Assembly (NCBI GenBank): GCA_018067045.1
Contig: JAGPVL010000030.1
Span: 1-47,626, forward strand
Direction of reading: 5' to 3'
Origin: Gammaproteobacteria bacterium
GTDB taxonomy: Bacteria > Pseudomonadota > Gammaproteobacteria > Pseudomonadales > Alcanivoracaceae
DNA: 47,626 bases
Shown piece by piece: positions 7,915-17,456 of this stretch; position 1 is the first letter of the stretch, and each line of letters begins with the position of its first letter. The notes under the pieces are model-generated. The model was not told the origin of the DNA. It saw nothing but the letters and a program-made list of their open reading frames with translations, and made no database searches. A program made the translations under genes and the position numbers.

Positions 7915-8823
7915 ATGATGCGTATAGGCCTTTTTCTACTCACGAACTTGGCGGTCATATTGGTCGCCAGCGTTACCTTGAGCCTGCTCGGCGTAGACGG
8001 CTATTTGCAGCAAGGCGGTAGCGGTCTCAACTTGCAGTCGCTACTGATATTCAGTGCCGTGTTCGGCATGAGCGGCGCGATGATTTCCTTGCTGCTGTCG
8101 AAAAAGATGGCAACATGGTCTGCGCGCGTCCAAATCATTACTCGACCCAGCCAGCCGGTCGAACGCTGGCTAGTAGAAACCGTTTCTGATCTGGCCGAAA
8201 AGGCCGGCATTGGTATGCCCGACGTGGGCATATTTCCCGCCCAACAATCCAACGCCTTCGCCACTGGCTGGAATAAAAATGCCGCACTGGTGGCGGTATC
8301 CGAAGGCATGCTGCAACGATTTAACAAAGATGAAGTCCGCGCAGTGCTGGCCCACGAAATTGGCCACGTTGCCAACGGCGACATGGTCACCATGTCACTG
8401 CTGCAAGGCGTGATAAATACCTTTGTGATTTTTGCCGCACGCGTTGTTGGCTACGCTATCGACAGCTTTGTGCGCCGCAACGGCAACGGTGGACTCGGTT
8501 TTGGTTACTACATTGTCGTTATTGTCGCCGAGATCGTGTTCGGCATCGCTGCGTCGACCATCGTTATGTGGTTCTCACGTCGTCGCGAATACCGCGCCGA
8601 TGTGGCCGGCGCGCAACTGGCCGATAGAACGAGCATGATCCGCGCCTTGCAGCGTTTAAAAGCCGAAAGCGAAGCGCCCAACCAAATGCCAGACTCGTTA
8701 TTAGCGTTTGGTATTAATAGCGGCGTGCGCAAAGGTGTGATGAGCGCGATGGGCGAATTATTTCGCTCGCACCCGCCACTAGATGACCGTATCGCGGCGC
8801 TTTCTGAGCAGCGTTACGGCTAA
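7915..8823 (+). CDS. htpX: Membrane zinc protease HtpX
   Basis: 302 residues (E. coli HtpX 293). Two N-terminal membrane helices (about 4-24 and 41-61) precede the cytosolic M48 protease domain. The zinc site is HEIGH with His147, Glu148 and His151, and the third ligand is Glu225 in SRRREYRADVAGA. Two more hydrophobic stretches (about 162-182 and 198-219) lie between them. The family degrades misfolded inner-membrane proteins alongside FtsH. The start at 7915 is preceded by a TGGAG-like ribosome-binding site. The end (HPPLDDRIAAL) is the normal family C-terminus, so the gene is complete. Confidence 0.96.
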   Translation: MMRIGLFLLTNLAVILVASVTLSLLGVDGYLQQGGSGLNLQSLLIFSAVFGMSGAMISLLLSKKMATWSARVQIITRPSQPVERWLVETVSDLAEKAGIGMPDVGIFPAQQSNAFATGWNKNAALVAVSEGMLQRFNKDEVRAVLAHEIGHVANGDMVTMSLLQGVINTFVIFAARVVGYAIDSFVRRNGNGGLGFGYYIVVIVAEIVFGIAASTIVMWFSRRREYRADVAGAQLADRTSMIRALQRLKAESEAPNQMPDSLLAFGINSGVRKGVMSAMGELFRSHPPLDDRIAALSEQRYG

Positions 8824-8833
8824 ATTTAACCGC

Positions 8834-9970
8834 TTAGTCTATGGAGGTTCCCCCTGCATCACAGGCCACGCGATACAGCACTTCATCTTCATAACCACAT
8901 AGAATGGGCAGCAATCCGCACAAAGACTTATCGAGTTGTGCGTCGCCGCTGTCGACCAACAACGGTCGTCCTTCTAACGTCGCTAATTTAAGGCGGCTGG
9001 CGAGGACGATAAGATTTTCTTTGCCGAGCAAGCGTATCACGGCGGGGCTAAATTGTTGGTTGCCGCGGCCAAATAAATGGCCTTGCCCGCCGATAACGGT
9101 TAGCACGGCTTTGGCGTCGACGCCGGTGAGTGCGTCGAGCATTTGTGTGGCACTGACGTCGGCGGCAATTACCTCACCGTCGCGGACCAGGTCGACGCCG
9201 AGCAAGGTGTTGTCTAGGCCGAGCTGCTCCATCAATTCCGCCGCCGTCGAACCGGACCCCATCGCATAGGTAACGCCGGGTTTCATCAGTTCCGCAACCC
9301 AGGCGGCGATTTCGGTGACTTGCAAATCTTCCTGCTCGCGGGCGCCGCATTTGATCTGTTGGATAAACCGTGAGGACAGCGGCACTTTTAACGTGCCGTA
9401 GTGGCGTGCGCGGACGATGCCAAGCCGAAAGGCGTCTTCATCAATATCGCGCACATCGGCTTCGGCAACGTTGACCAGCGCGCCTTCGGTCAGCTCCACC
9501 AACAATCGCCCTGCAGCTTCTGGATTCACCGCGTACACGGCGGAGTGCATTTTGCAGCCCGCCGGAATGCCCAACACGGTGAGTCGCTCGCCAATGGCAT
9601 CGCATACATCGCGTGCGGTGCCGTCTCCGCCAGCGAAAACCAGTAAATCGATACCCTGATCCAACAGTGCGCGCGCGGCGATGGCGGTGTCATTGGGTGA
9701 TGACGGCTGTGCCCCACGGCCCACCACGGCGCAAGGTATACCGGCGTCGATACAGCTTTGCTCGCCCATATCGCCCGCCCAGGTGAGCACTTCGACAGAA
9801 TGGCCACCGGTTAACATGGAAAGTGCCCGAGCAGCCCGTCCAACAGCCTGACCAACCGCCCCTCGACGGTGCGCCTCGGCAACAATTTCAGCACCGTCGC
9901 TACCCTTCAAACCGACCGATCCTCCCAGTCCTGCCAAGGGGTTAACGATCAAACCTAAACGTAATGTCAT
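8834..9970 (-). CDS. ATP-NAD kinase-like protein (COG3199 family)
   Basis: 378 residues. The beginning, LIVNPLAGLGG, and the later FAGGDGTARDV (a GGDGT motif) are the signatures of the NAD kinase/diacylglycerol kinase fold. The GIPAGCKMHSAVYAVNPEAAG region matches the COG3199/AcoX-type branch rather than the housekeeping NadK, which is usually about 290 residues. Residues 38-44 carry an insertion (GAVGQAVGRAA). NAD phosphorylation is possible but not established for this branch. It is convergent with htpX, 11 bp away. No strong ribosome-binding site is seen at 9970. Confidence 0.8.
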   Translation of the reverse strand: MTLRLGLIVNPLAGLGGSVGLKGSDGAEIVAEAHRRGAVGQAVGRAARALSMLTGGHSVEVLTWAGDMGEQSCIDAGIPCAVVGRGAQPSSPNDTAIAARALLDQGIDLLVFAGGDGTARDVCDAIGERLTVLGIPAGCKMHSAVYAVNPEAAGRLLVELTEGALVNVAEADVRDIDEDAFRLGIVRARHYGTLKVPLSSRFIQQIKCGAREQEDLQVTEIAAWVAELMKPGVTYAMGSGSTAAELMEQLGLDNTLLGVDLVRDGEVIAADVSATQMLDALTGVDAKAVLTVIGGQGHLFGRGNQQFSPAVIRLLGKENLIVLASRLKLATLEGRPLLVDSGDAQLDKSLCGLLPILCGYEDEVLYRVACDAGGTSID

Positions 9971-10185
9971 GCGAATGTCATATCCCGAAACAATAATGGC
10001 GTTGTCGCGGATCGGCTCTAACCAGTAGCGTTAACCGTCCGCCCAGTAGCGTATCTGAGGTCTACCTCAGGGCTCTCTACAGGACATATGCAACAGATTG
10101 CAGAGCTGTAATAAACGCTGCAATACATGTCACTGGGCCCGAGCTAGAACCATTTAAAGTGAAAGCTAGGATAAGGAACATATTG

Positions 10186-10362
10186 ATGAGCGCACAAATG
10201 AATCAACAATCGCAATCAGCCAACGCGGATTTCCACGGCGCAGCCATTATTGATGCCAATGGACGCGAAATACCAATTACTGAGCACATGGTCCAAGAAG
10301 CCTGCGACAAACTCGAAAGCTGCTGGCAGTTTCCTACCAGCCGTCAGCATCAGGGCGGCTAA
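10186..10362 (+). CDS. Small PA1571-family-like protein
   Basis: 58 residues from ATG 10186, with AAGGA (10173-10177) at a good distance. A GTG at 10159 would add nine residues and has no ribosome-binding site. The core FHGAAIIDANGREIPITEHM followed by a short helix (VQEACDKLE) matches my memory of the small Pseudomonas protein PA1571 and its relatives. The function is unknown in the family. It is monocistronic, flanked by divergent and convergent minus-strand genes, with a GC-rich hairpin right after the stop. Confidence 0.8.
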   Translation: MSAQMNQQSQSANADFHGAAIIDANGREIPITEHMVQEACDKLESCWQFPTSRQHQGG

Positions 10363-10364
10363 AT

Positions 10365-10386
10365 CCGGCGAGCTAAGCTCGTCCGG
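10365..10386 (+). terminator. Hairpin after the PA1571-like gene
   Basis: CCGGCGAGC and GCTCGTCCGG pair around TAA, just 2 nt after the stop codon. Only a short CTTCT follows instead of a T-run, so termination is uncertain. Confidence 0.35.
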
Positions 10387-10460
10387 CTTCTAGCTGGCCG
10401 CCTCATTTCTGCCTAGAAATGCGATATCTTGCATTCAGTCTTGCTCCTTCCGTTGAGCCA

Positions 10461-11621
10461 CTAGCTGCTCTCGGTGAACGTCACTCCTAGGTAATTCAAT
10501 ACGGGTCGATAGGCGACACTCACCGCGCCTGCTATCGCTACTCCAGATAGCTCGTTACGGCCCGCATACTGCTTACGCAACCGGTCAAAGGCGTCACCTG
10601 GATTTTGCTCTGCGAGCGAATCCTGCAAATGACGATGATCTACACCCAAATCGTAACGTCCAACCAATAGCGCCAATAGCGCCTCATCGCTGTCTATGTC
10701 ATGCGGCCAGATAGCTGCGGGCGCCGTAATACGATCAGACTGAATATGGGTTTGAGCGACCTCGCTAGCCCCTGAGCGCTGCTCCATCCACTGATGCAAC
10801 GCCGTCATGACCATGGCGCTACCCAGCAACTTGCCCTGTACGCTATAACCGGCAATATGAGGGGTGCCCAGACTAACCAGCCCAAATAAAGCCGGCGGCA
10901 CGCAAGGCTCAGTCTCCCACACATCCAGCACTACGACTGGCGCATCAGGCTGAGCCAGTCGCTGCAGCAACGCATCATTATCAATCACGGCTCCACGACA
11001 TGTACTCATCAGCAATTGTCGTTCTGACAAGCCGGTGAGTTTGGCGGCATCAATCATATGCCACGTTGCATCTTCACCCTGCCGTGTTAACGGCACGTGC
11101 ACGGAAACAATATCGCAGGCCAATACCTCGGCTTCACTCGCCCAAACGGTATTATTCACCTCTTCCCTGCAGCGCTGGCGCGGAGGATCGATGGCCAGAA
11201 CTCCACAACCCAACGCACTGAACAGCATGGCCACTTCCGAACCAACATTACCAAGCCCAACGAGGCCAATCCGCTTGCCTGCTAGTGGCTCCTGACGTTG
11301 CTGAGACCAACTCAGCGCCGCCTGAAGCACATATTCGGCCACGGCCCGCGCATTGCAGCCAGGAGCGTGGGCAAAGGCGATCCCATGAGACTGAAGCCAA
11401 TCGAGATCGATATGATCTGTACCAATCGTTGCGGAGCCAACAAAGCGCACCGCACTATCGGCCAGTAAACGGCTGTTCACCGCCGTAACGGAGCGCACCA
11501 GCAGCACGTCGGCATCCACCACGTCCGCATGACTGAGCGTCCGGCCAGGCAATAGCGTTAGCTCAGCCCAACTGCCAAGCGGCTCGAGGCCCGGCATATT
11601 CTCATCAGCGACAATTTTCAC
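10461..11621 (-). CDS. pdxB: Erythronate-4-phosphate dehydrogenase PdxB
   Basis: 386 residues from GTG 11621, which gives the normal family start MKIVADENMPG; a TTG one codon earlier is possible. AGAGGACGGGA lies just upstream. PdxB oxidises 4-phosphoerythronate in pyridoxal-phosphate synthesis in the cytoplasm. The substrate-binding domain (VRSVTAVN, SATIGTDHID) is followed by the NAD domain with GLVGLGNVGSEVA (about residues 121-133), and the catalytic Arg is in the block LLMSTCRGAVIDNDAL. The C-terminal dimerisation domain (about 290-386) distinguishes PdxB from other D-2-hydroxyacid dehydrogenases. The gene stands alone and its start faces the envelope operon that begins at 11863. Confidence 0.94.
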   Translation of the reverse strand: MKIVADENMPGLEPLGSWAELTLLPGRTLSHADVVDADVLLVRSVTAVNSRLLADSAVRFVGSATIGTDHIDLDWLQSHGIAFAHAPGCNARAVAEYVLQAALSWSQQRQEPLAGKRIGLVGLGNVGSEVAMLFSALGCGVLAIDPPRQRCREEVNNTVWASEAEVLACDIVSVHVPLTRQGEDATWHMIDAAKLTGLSERQLLMSTCRGAVIDNDALLQRLAQPDAPVVVLDVWETEPCVPPALFGLVSLGTPHIAGYSVQGKLLGSAMVMTALHQWMEQRSGASEVAQTHIQSDRITAPAAIWPHDIDSDEALLALLVGRYDLGVDHRHLQDSLAEQNPGDAFDRLRKQYAGRNELSGVAIAGAVSVAYRPVLNYLGVTFTESS

Positions 11622-11862
11622 CAAAATCCCGTCCTCTTGTCCTTATCAGCCGCGTGACTCACCCGCTGATCCAAGGCATGGTAGTGTGATGGTAGCGGTC
11701 GAGGTGGTGAAACGCACCGTCAGTCGGAAGTTTTCTCTTCAATTTACGTCTGTAACAGTCGTACACTTGATTTAGTGCTTTCTTCTCATTACAAATAGGC
11801 ATCGCTACGGCATCAAATTCCACCGCCGTCATAAAAAAAACGACCACAAACTAGGCAGTAGT

Positions 11863-12381
11863 ATGACTAATTCTCTTCGGCGCTTTTCTTTAGGGGCGTT
11901 ACTATCCCTGCTGTGCACCCTTTCCGTGGCTCAGGAAGACGGTCTTTCTCGGCAGATTCAAGACCTCAAACAGGGTGTTCTCGACCTGAACCGAGACCTC
12001 ACCTTGATGGAAAAAGAGCTACTTTACCCTAGCTCACAAACCGCCATCCTCGTTGCTGTCGATGTCGGCACACCTATTCGTTTAGTGGACGTCAACTTAA
12101 CGCTCGACGGCAAACACGTCAGCTACCACTTCTACACCGAGCAAGAATTCGCCGCCCTCAGTAAGGGCGGCATTCACCGCCTGTATGATGGCAATATCAC
12201 GAGTGGCAAACACACCCTTGAAGCCACCATTACCGGCTACGATCCACGCGGCAAGGACTATCAGAAAACCACTACACACACATTCACCAAAGGCTCCGGC
12301 AGAAAAATGATTGAGCTGCGGGTGCTAGATGATCTTGCCACCAAGCAGCACCGGTTCGAATTCCGCGAATGGAATGAGTAA
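11863..12381 (+). CDS. Secreted protein with coiled coil and PEGA-like domain, first gene of the ExbBDD-TPR locus
   Basis: 172 residues. A signal peptide (about 1-22, cleavage near LSVA-QED) is followed by a short heptad-like helix (about 28-55, ISRQIQDLKQGVLDLNRDL region) and then a beta-rich domain (about 57-155). That domain resembles PEGA-type surface folds: DVNLTLDGKHVSYHFY, then GGIHRLYDGNITSGKHTLEA. I do not recognise a named family. It is most likely periplasmic or envelope-attached. The stop is 3 bp from the next start, so it is cotranscribed with the TPR genes. The 240 bp upstream (11622-11862) should hold the operon promoter, but no clear -35/-10 pair could be chosen. Confidence 0.8.
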   Translation: MTNSLRRFSLGALLSLLCTLSVAQEDGLSRQIQDLKQGVLDLNRDLTLMEKELLYPSSQTAILVAVDVGTPIRLVDVNLTLDGKHVSYHFYTEQEFAALSKGGIHRLYDGNITSGKHTLEATITGYDPRGKDYQKTTTHTFTKGSGRKMIELRVLDDLATKQHRFEFREWNE

Positions 12382-12384
12382 CCG

Positions 12385-14358
12385 ATGGCGCCTTCTAAAG
12401 GGCTAGCCCGCCGCAGCCGCATTGCTGATATTGCAAAGCTCGCTGCCGGACTGTCTCTCACCGCATCTCTCGCCATAAGCAATACATCGTTCGCTGGCAT
12501 TGTCATTATTGGTGACGAGCTACCGCCTGAACCCATGACGCTGGATCGCAGCGCCAAACAGGAGCTTGCCTATGGCGAGGTTCTGTTTAACTACTATGGC
12601 GACAAAAAATTTAAAGCCATGACGCAATTGCTTGCTGGCAAAAAAAGCGAGCTCTTTGATAGCGACTCTTCATATCAAGAACTATTACTCGGCGAGCTTT
12701 ACGTCGATCTCGGCCTTTCCAAGCAAGCAGAAGCAATATTTGACCGCCTCCTTAAAAAAGACATTCTGTCGCAACTGCGGGCAGAGACTTGGCTTAAAAA
12801 AGCCACTCTGGACTACCGCCGCAACAATTACGAAACCGCGGCCAAGATTCTAGACAGCACTCGAGTAGACGGATTACCAGCAGAATCTGATGCCGCTCGA
12901 CACCTAATGCTCGCCAATATTCGCATTCATCAAGAAGAGTTCGGCGAAGCACTCGGCAGCCTTTATGCAATTCCTGCAGGCACCCGTGAAGGCTTGTATG
13001 CGACCTATAATATGGGCGTTGCAATGATTCGCTCTGGCCATAATAGCAAAGGCATTAAGTTACTCGGCAGCGTTATCAATTTGCCCGAAGGCAGCACTGA
13101 AACGAATGCTCTCAAAGATCGTGCGGCACTAACCGTTGGTCTCTCAGAACTGAAGCAAAAGAATTACGACGCAGCTCGTGCCGCACTCGTGCGTATTCGC
13201 GCCGATGGCCCATTTTCAAACGAGGCATTACTCGCTCTGGGTCTAGCCAACTTTGAGCGTCACGAGTTTCGAAAGGCATTACCGCTTTGGCTTGAACTCG
13301 TCAGACGTAACTCCAGTCACCAATCCGTTCAAGAAGCGTTGATGCTGGCGCCACGTGCATACGAAGAATTGCGCGCTATGCCGCAAGCCTTGGCAGGATA
13401 TGAATACGCCGCCCAAACCTACCGTTCAGAGCTGAAACAAGTAGAGCTCGCCATTCGGGACATTGACCGTGGTGATTGGCTAGACAAGCTTGTTGGGCAA
13501 AAGCAGCACGAACAAATCGCTCTCGACCCTATGGCCCCGCTTAACGACTATAGCGCCCATGAAGGTCCTGAGATGGCGTATTTATATAAGCTATTCGCGT
13601 CTCATGATTTCGCCGAAAACTTTCGTAAATACAATGAACTACAGCGACTTCGCGCGATACTACAAACGTGGCTCAATGAAATACCTGCGTTTGAACAGAC
13701 CTATGCTAACCAACAAGCGCATCTTCAGGCGGTAATGCCCTCTGTACGCAATAAATTGATTAACGCTAAGCGTAACCAACAATCATTATCTGAAGCATCC
13801 TCAGTGCTCGCCTCCAATATTCCGCCCACATTAGATATGCGCAAACCCGCGGATCTCGCCAGTTTTAACCAACTTCAGCTGTGGGAAATCAGCGAAGTGA
13901 TGGAAAAGGCGTTAGCGACCCAACCAAATACCAGCGGCACTTCCCAATATCGTGAACGGCTTCGCCGCGTAAAAGGGTTGCTGCTGTACGATATCGCTCA
14001 TGACGCCCCGAAGAACAGAACTCAGCAACAAAACGAAGCTTCCGCAACAGCAGAACTGGCAGAGCTCACAGGCGTTAGAACGGAAGCAGTTGAACAAAGC
14101 GTGCGGGATGCCGTCCTCCACATTCGCGGCGACCTCGGAAGCCGCATGGGCAGCAAGCGTCAACAAATACAAAAAATGATCAGCAGCACCGATGACATAC
14201 TGACCAAATTAGGCCAGATACTCAGAAATGACGCCCTCCGGGTACTCGCGTCGTCACGCCTTCAGCTCGGAAACCAGCTGGGCGAGGCGCATTTGTCGAT
14301 TGCCCGACTTCAGGACGCCTCGGTGGTGCAAAAACTTGAGCAAGGGGCGAAACAGTGA
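12385..14358 (+). CDS. Secreted TPR-repeat protein of the ExbBDD locus
   Basis: 657 residues. It has a long signal peptide (about 1-37, ending SNTSFA-G), so the body is periplasmic. TPR-like helical pairs run from about 60 to 330: LLLGELYVDLGLSKQAEAIF, LLALGLANFERHEFRKAL, and others with the Ala/Gly/Leu spacing of TPRs. The rest is mostly long helices and probably coiled (about 340-650). I see no enzymatic motif, so a scaffold or adaptor role is inferred. Its start lies 3 bp after the preceding stop and its TGA overlaps the GTG of the next gene, showing tight coupling. Confidence 0.85.
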   Translation: MAPSKGLARRSRIADIAKLAAGLSLTASLAISNTSFAGIVIIGDELPPEPMTLDRSAKQELAYGEVLFNYYGDKKFKAMTQLLAGKKSELFDSDSSYQELLLGELYVDLGLSKQAEAIFDRLLKKDILSQLRAETWLKKATLDYRRNNYETAAKILDSTRVDGLPAESDAARHLMLANIRIHQEEFGEALGSLYAIPAGTREGLYATYNMGVAMIRSGHNSKGIKLLGSVINLPEGSTETNALKDRAALTVGLSELKQKNYDAARAALVRIRADGPFSNEALLALGLANFERHEFRKALPLWLELVRRNSSHQSVQEALMLAPRAYEELRAMPQALAGYEYAAQTYRSELKQVELAIRDIDRGDWLDKLVGQKQHEQIALDPMAPLNDYSAHEGPEMAYLYKLFASHDFAENFRKYNELQRLRAILQTWLNEIPAFEQTYANQQAHLQAVMPSVRNKLINAKRNQQSLSEASSVLASNIPPTLDMRKPADLASFNQLQLWEISEVMEKALATQPNTSGTSQYRERLRRVKGLLLYDIAHDAPKNRTQQQNEASATAELAELTGVRTEAVEQSVRDAVLHIRGDLGSRMGSKRQQIQKMISSTDDILTKLGQILRNDALRVLASSRLQLGNQLGEAHLSIARLQDASVVQKLEQGAKQ

Positions 14359-17300
14359 TATCCCGGCAGCACTACACCAAACGATTGCTCTGCGCAGCGA
14401 TCGCTGTCGCCATTGCCGGCTGTGCCAGCCAGCAATCAAGTCAGCAGGTATCAGAACAGGCTCGCTATAGCGGCACGACCTTGGCTGATCTCGAACAAAC
14501 CGACATCACCATTGAAGCCCTATCACTCGACAACGTGTCCGCAGAAAGTGCACTTGAGAGCTACCGGCGCGCGGTTGGGCTATTCCAAGATCCAGAAAAA
14601 AAGTCGCAGTCCATACGTCGCATGGCAGACCTCGCCCTCGCTGCGGCTGAAGAAAAGTCGATGGGCAACACGTCAGGCACGGCGCAACCTGCATCGCGCA
14701 ATCAAAGCGAATCGCCGGCCGTTTCCGACGAAGATCTTGATCGTGATGTAGACAAAATGCTTTACGAGAATTTTATGCGTGAAGCGCAAACCACCGACAA
14801 TCGCGACGAGAAATACGCGCTACTCGACTTGGCCGGCAACATGCGCTCCAACCTAGATGACGCCAGCTTAGAGACGGATTACAGTACCGCAATCATGCTG
14901 TACAACACTCTGCTCGACACGAGCACCAATGCCTCTGAACGCGGCGAAGCCTACTATCTACTCGCCAAAGCCTACGCATTAGCCGGCGATTTAGAAAAAT
15001 CACGCCAATCCCTCGATTCATTAGTCACCGAATATCCTGATAGCCCTTTCTATATCGAATCCCAATTTCGTCGCGGCGAACTGCTGTTCTCTGAAGGCGA
15101 CTTTGAGTATTCCGCCATCGCCTATCGCGAAGTGGTCAAAATTGGCCCTACAAACGAATTTTATGGCCAGTCGCAATACAAACTCGGCTGGAGTGAATAC
15201 AAACTCGGCGAATATGAAAAAGCACTGGTTCAGTTCTTTGCCCTCATTGATGCAGTCTACGGTAAAGAAGAGCTAGGCGATCAACGCACGATGGAAGCCA
15301 AGCTTTACAGCGACACACAACGGGTTATTAGCCTCGCCTTCTCCAACCTTGATGGAGCAGCCTCGGTCAAGAGCTGGTTTGCTAAACGCGGACACCGCGA
15401 ATATGAGCAAGATGTTTATCGCTCGCTTGGTGACGTATACCTTCAACAAGAACGTTTCCGCGACGCCGCCGAAGCCTTTGAAGCCTTTGTTGCCGTCTAC
15501 CCAGATAGCGCTTCAGCCCCAGAGTTTTCCAGTCTCAGCATTCAGGCATATGATCAAGGCGGCTTCCCAACAGAAGTACTACCAGCCAAAGAACGTTTCG
15601 CTCAACGCTATGGCATTCGTAGTAGTTACTGGGAAGCCCATCCTGATGTTCGCACTGGGTACGTCACCTTGCTAAAAGGTCACATTCTCGATCTGGCGAA
15701 GTACTACCACGCTCAAGCACAATCACTTGCGCAATCAAAGGCATCGCCGTCAAAAACAGCCGCCGCATTTGATAAACCTTCATTCTGGTATCAAGAATAT
15801 CTTGCGACTCCGCCTGCTGGACCAGAAAACGTCGACATTAATAACCTCTACGCGCAATCATTATTCTCTGGTGAGCACTACTCACAAGCCATTACCGAAT
15901 TTGAGCGGACCGCTTACGCATACCAAAACCCGACGCCAGAAATCACCCCCTCTGCGGAGGCGCAAGCGCGGAGCGCAGAGCTAAAGTCAGGAGCCGCCTA
16001 CTTCGCGCTCGTCGCCTATCAAAAACATATTGCCACGCTTCCAACGAAAACAACGGAAGACAAAGCGCAGCTTACCGAGTGGCGCTCACGACGTATTAAT
16101 AGCAGCATGAAATTTGGTGAGAATTACCCCGCGCACGAAAAAGTGCCTTCCGTGTTGTATAACGTCATTGAAGATCAGCTCGCCAACCAAGACAAAGAAG
16201 CCGCGATTAAAACCGCGGGCATCTTAGTGAATCGCCAGCCCCCGCCAGAAGAAAAGCTACTCGTTTATAGCTGGGAAACGATTGCCAATGGCGAATACGA
16301 TTTAGGCCGTTACAAGGTCGCGGAGTTCGGCTACAGCCAACTGCTTACCTACACATCGGTCAAACCGGAAACACGCCTAAGCTATCAAGAACGCTTAGCT
16401 GCATCGGTGTACAAACAGGGCGAGTCCCTTCAGACCGCTGGCGATATGGCCGGTGCTGCTGCGATGTTTATGCGCGTCGGCCAGGTGTTCCCTGCCGCTG
16501 CCGTGCGAAAGAACGCCGAATTCGATGCCGCAACAATCTATCTCAACCTAGGCCGCATCGATGACGCCGTTCCGATTCTGGAAGCCTTCCGTGCTCGCTA
16601 CCCAGATGATCCACTAAACGAAACGATTCCTGACAAGCTCGCCCTCGCCTATGAAAAAACAGGCAACTTTAGCGCTGCAGCATTGGAACTTGAAACTATC
16701 GCCACGCGCTATGGCAGCAGTGATGACAATCAGGAGCTTGCACGTCAAGCACTGTGGCAGGCGGCGGAAATGCAAGATAGAGCCAAGCAACCACAAGACT
16801 CTATTCGCCTGTACAAAAAATATGTTCAGACCTACCCAACGCCCTATGATTTCCGCGCGGAAGGTCAGTATCGCCTGACAGGCTTCTATGAAGAACTGGG
16901 CAACACCGAAAATCGCAACTACTGGCTCAACGAGCTAACCACCACCTATCGTGACGCCGGCAACGATGGCAATGACCGCGTTGCTTGGCTAGGTGCATGG
17001 GCAGCATTCTCGCTTGCCGAACCGAGCTACGAGAAATTCGCGTCTATCAAGCTCACTCAGCCGCTAAAACGTAGCCTCACGGATAAAACCAGCGCGATGA
17101 AAGATGCGCTTGGCCGCTACGAAAAAGTGGCCGACATTGGTGTGTCCGAATACGCCACCGCCGCTAACTTTAAAATTGGCCAGATGTATCGCGTGCTTGC
17201 CAAAGACATGATGGAGTCGGAGCGCCCGAGAGGGTTAAGCGACCTTGAGCGCGAGCAATATGATTTGCTGCTCGAAGAACAAGCGCTGCCTTATGAAGAT

Positions 17301-17456
17301 CAGTCTATCGATATCTTGATTGCCAATACCGATCTCGTCGCTGACGACATCTATGACAAATGGGTTAAACAAAGTTTCGCGCAACTGGCTGAGCTGTTAC
17401 CCGGACGATACGCAAAATCAGAACAGGTAGAAGACTATGTCGACATCATTTATTGA
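14355..17456 (+). CDS. Large TPR lipoprotein of the ExbBDD locus
   Basis: 1033 residues from GTG 14355, inside the overlap GTGA with the previous stop; no in-frame ATG gives a signal sequence this good. The N-terminus is a lipoprotein signal with lipobox AIAGC (Cys23) followed by Ala-Ser, not Asp, so Lol-dependent sorting to the outer membrane is expected. TPR units are visible along most of the length: YYLLAKAYALAGDLEKSRQS, SQYKLGWSEYKLGEYEKALV, VYRSLGDVYLQQERFRDAAE, and others up to about residue 880. The size and repeats suggest an elongated periplasmic scaffold attached to the outer membrane. There is no catalytic motif. It overlaps the next gene by 20 bp. Confidence 0.88.
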   Translation: MISRQHYTKRLLCAAIAVAIAGCASQQSSQQVSEQARYSGTTLADLEQTDITIEALSLDNVSAESALESYRRAVGLFQDPEKKSQSIRRMADLALAAAEEKSMGNTSGTAQPASRNQSESPAVSDEDLDRDVDKMLYENFMREAQTTDNRDEKYALLDLAGNMRSNLDDASLETDYSTAIMLYNTLLDTSTNASERGEAYYLLAKAYALAGDLEKSRQSLDSLVTEYPDSPFYIESQFRRGELLFSEGDFEYSAIAYREVVKIGPTNEFYGQSQYKLGWSEYKLGEYEKALVQFFALIDAVYGKEELGDQRTMEAKLYSDTQRVISLAFSNLDGAASVKSWFAKRGHREYEQDVYRSLGDVYLQQERFRDAAEAFEAFVAVYPDSASAPEFSSLSIQAYDQGGFPTEVLPAKERFAQRYGIRSSYWEAHPDVRTGYVTLLKGHILDLAKYYHAQAQSLAQSKASPSKTAAAFDKPSFWYQEYLATPPAGPENVDINNLYAQSLFSGEHYSQAITEFERTAYAYQNPTPEITPSAEAQARSAELKSGAAYFALVAYQKHIATLPTKTTEDKAQLTEWRSRRINSSMKFGENYPAHEKVPSVLYNVIEDQLANQDKEAAIKTAGILVNRQPPPEEKLLVYSWETIANGEYDLGRYKVAEFGYSQLLTYTSVKPETRLSYQERLAASVYKQGESLQTAGDMAGAAAMFMRVGQVFPAAAVRKNAEFDAATIYLNLGRIDDAVPILEAFRARYPDDPLNETIPDKLALAYEKTGNFSAAALELETIATRYGSSDDNQELARQALWQAAEMQDRAKQPQDSIRLYKKYVQTYPTPYDFRAEGQYRLTGFYEELGNTENRNYWLNELTTTYRDAGNDGNDRVAWLGAWAAFSLAEPSYEKFASIKLTQPLKRSLTDKTSAMKDALGRYEKVADIGVSEYATAANFKIGQMYRVLAKDMMESERPRGLSDLEREQYDLLLEEQALPYEDQSIDILIANTDLVADDIYDKWVKQSFAQLAELLPGRYAKSEQVEDYVDIIY

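Noticed and set aside
11659-11847. Small minus-strand gene (62 residues) before the motor locus
   Set aside because: No ribosome-binding site, unconvincing composition, and it lies in the region expected to hold promoters.
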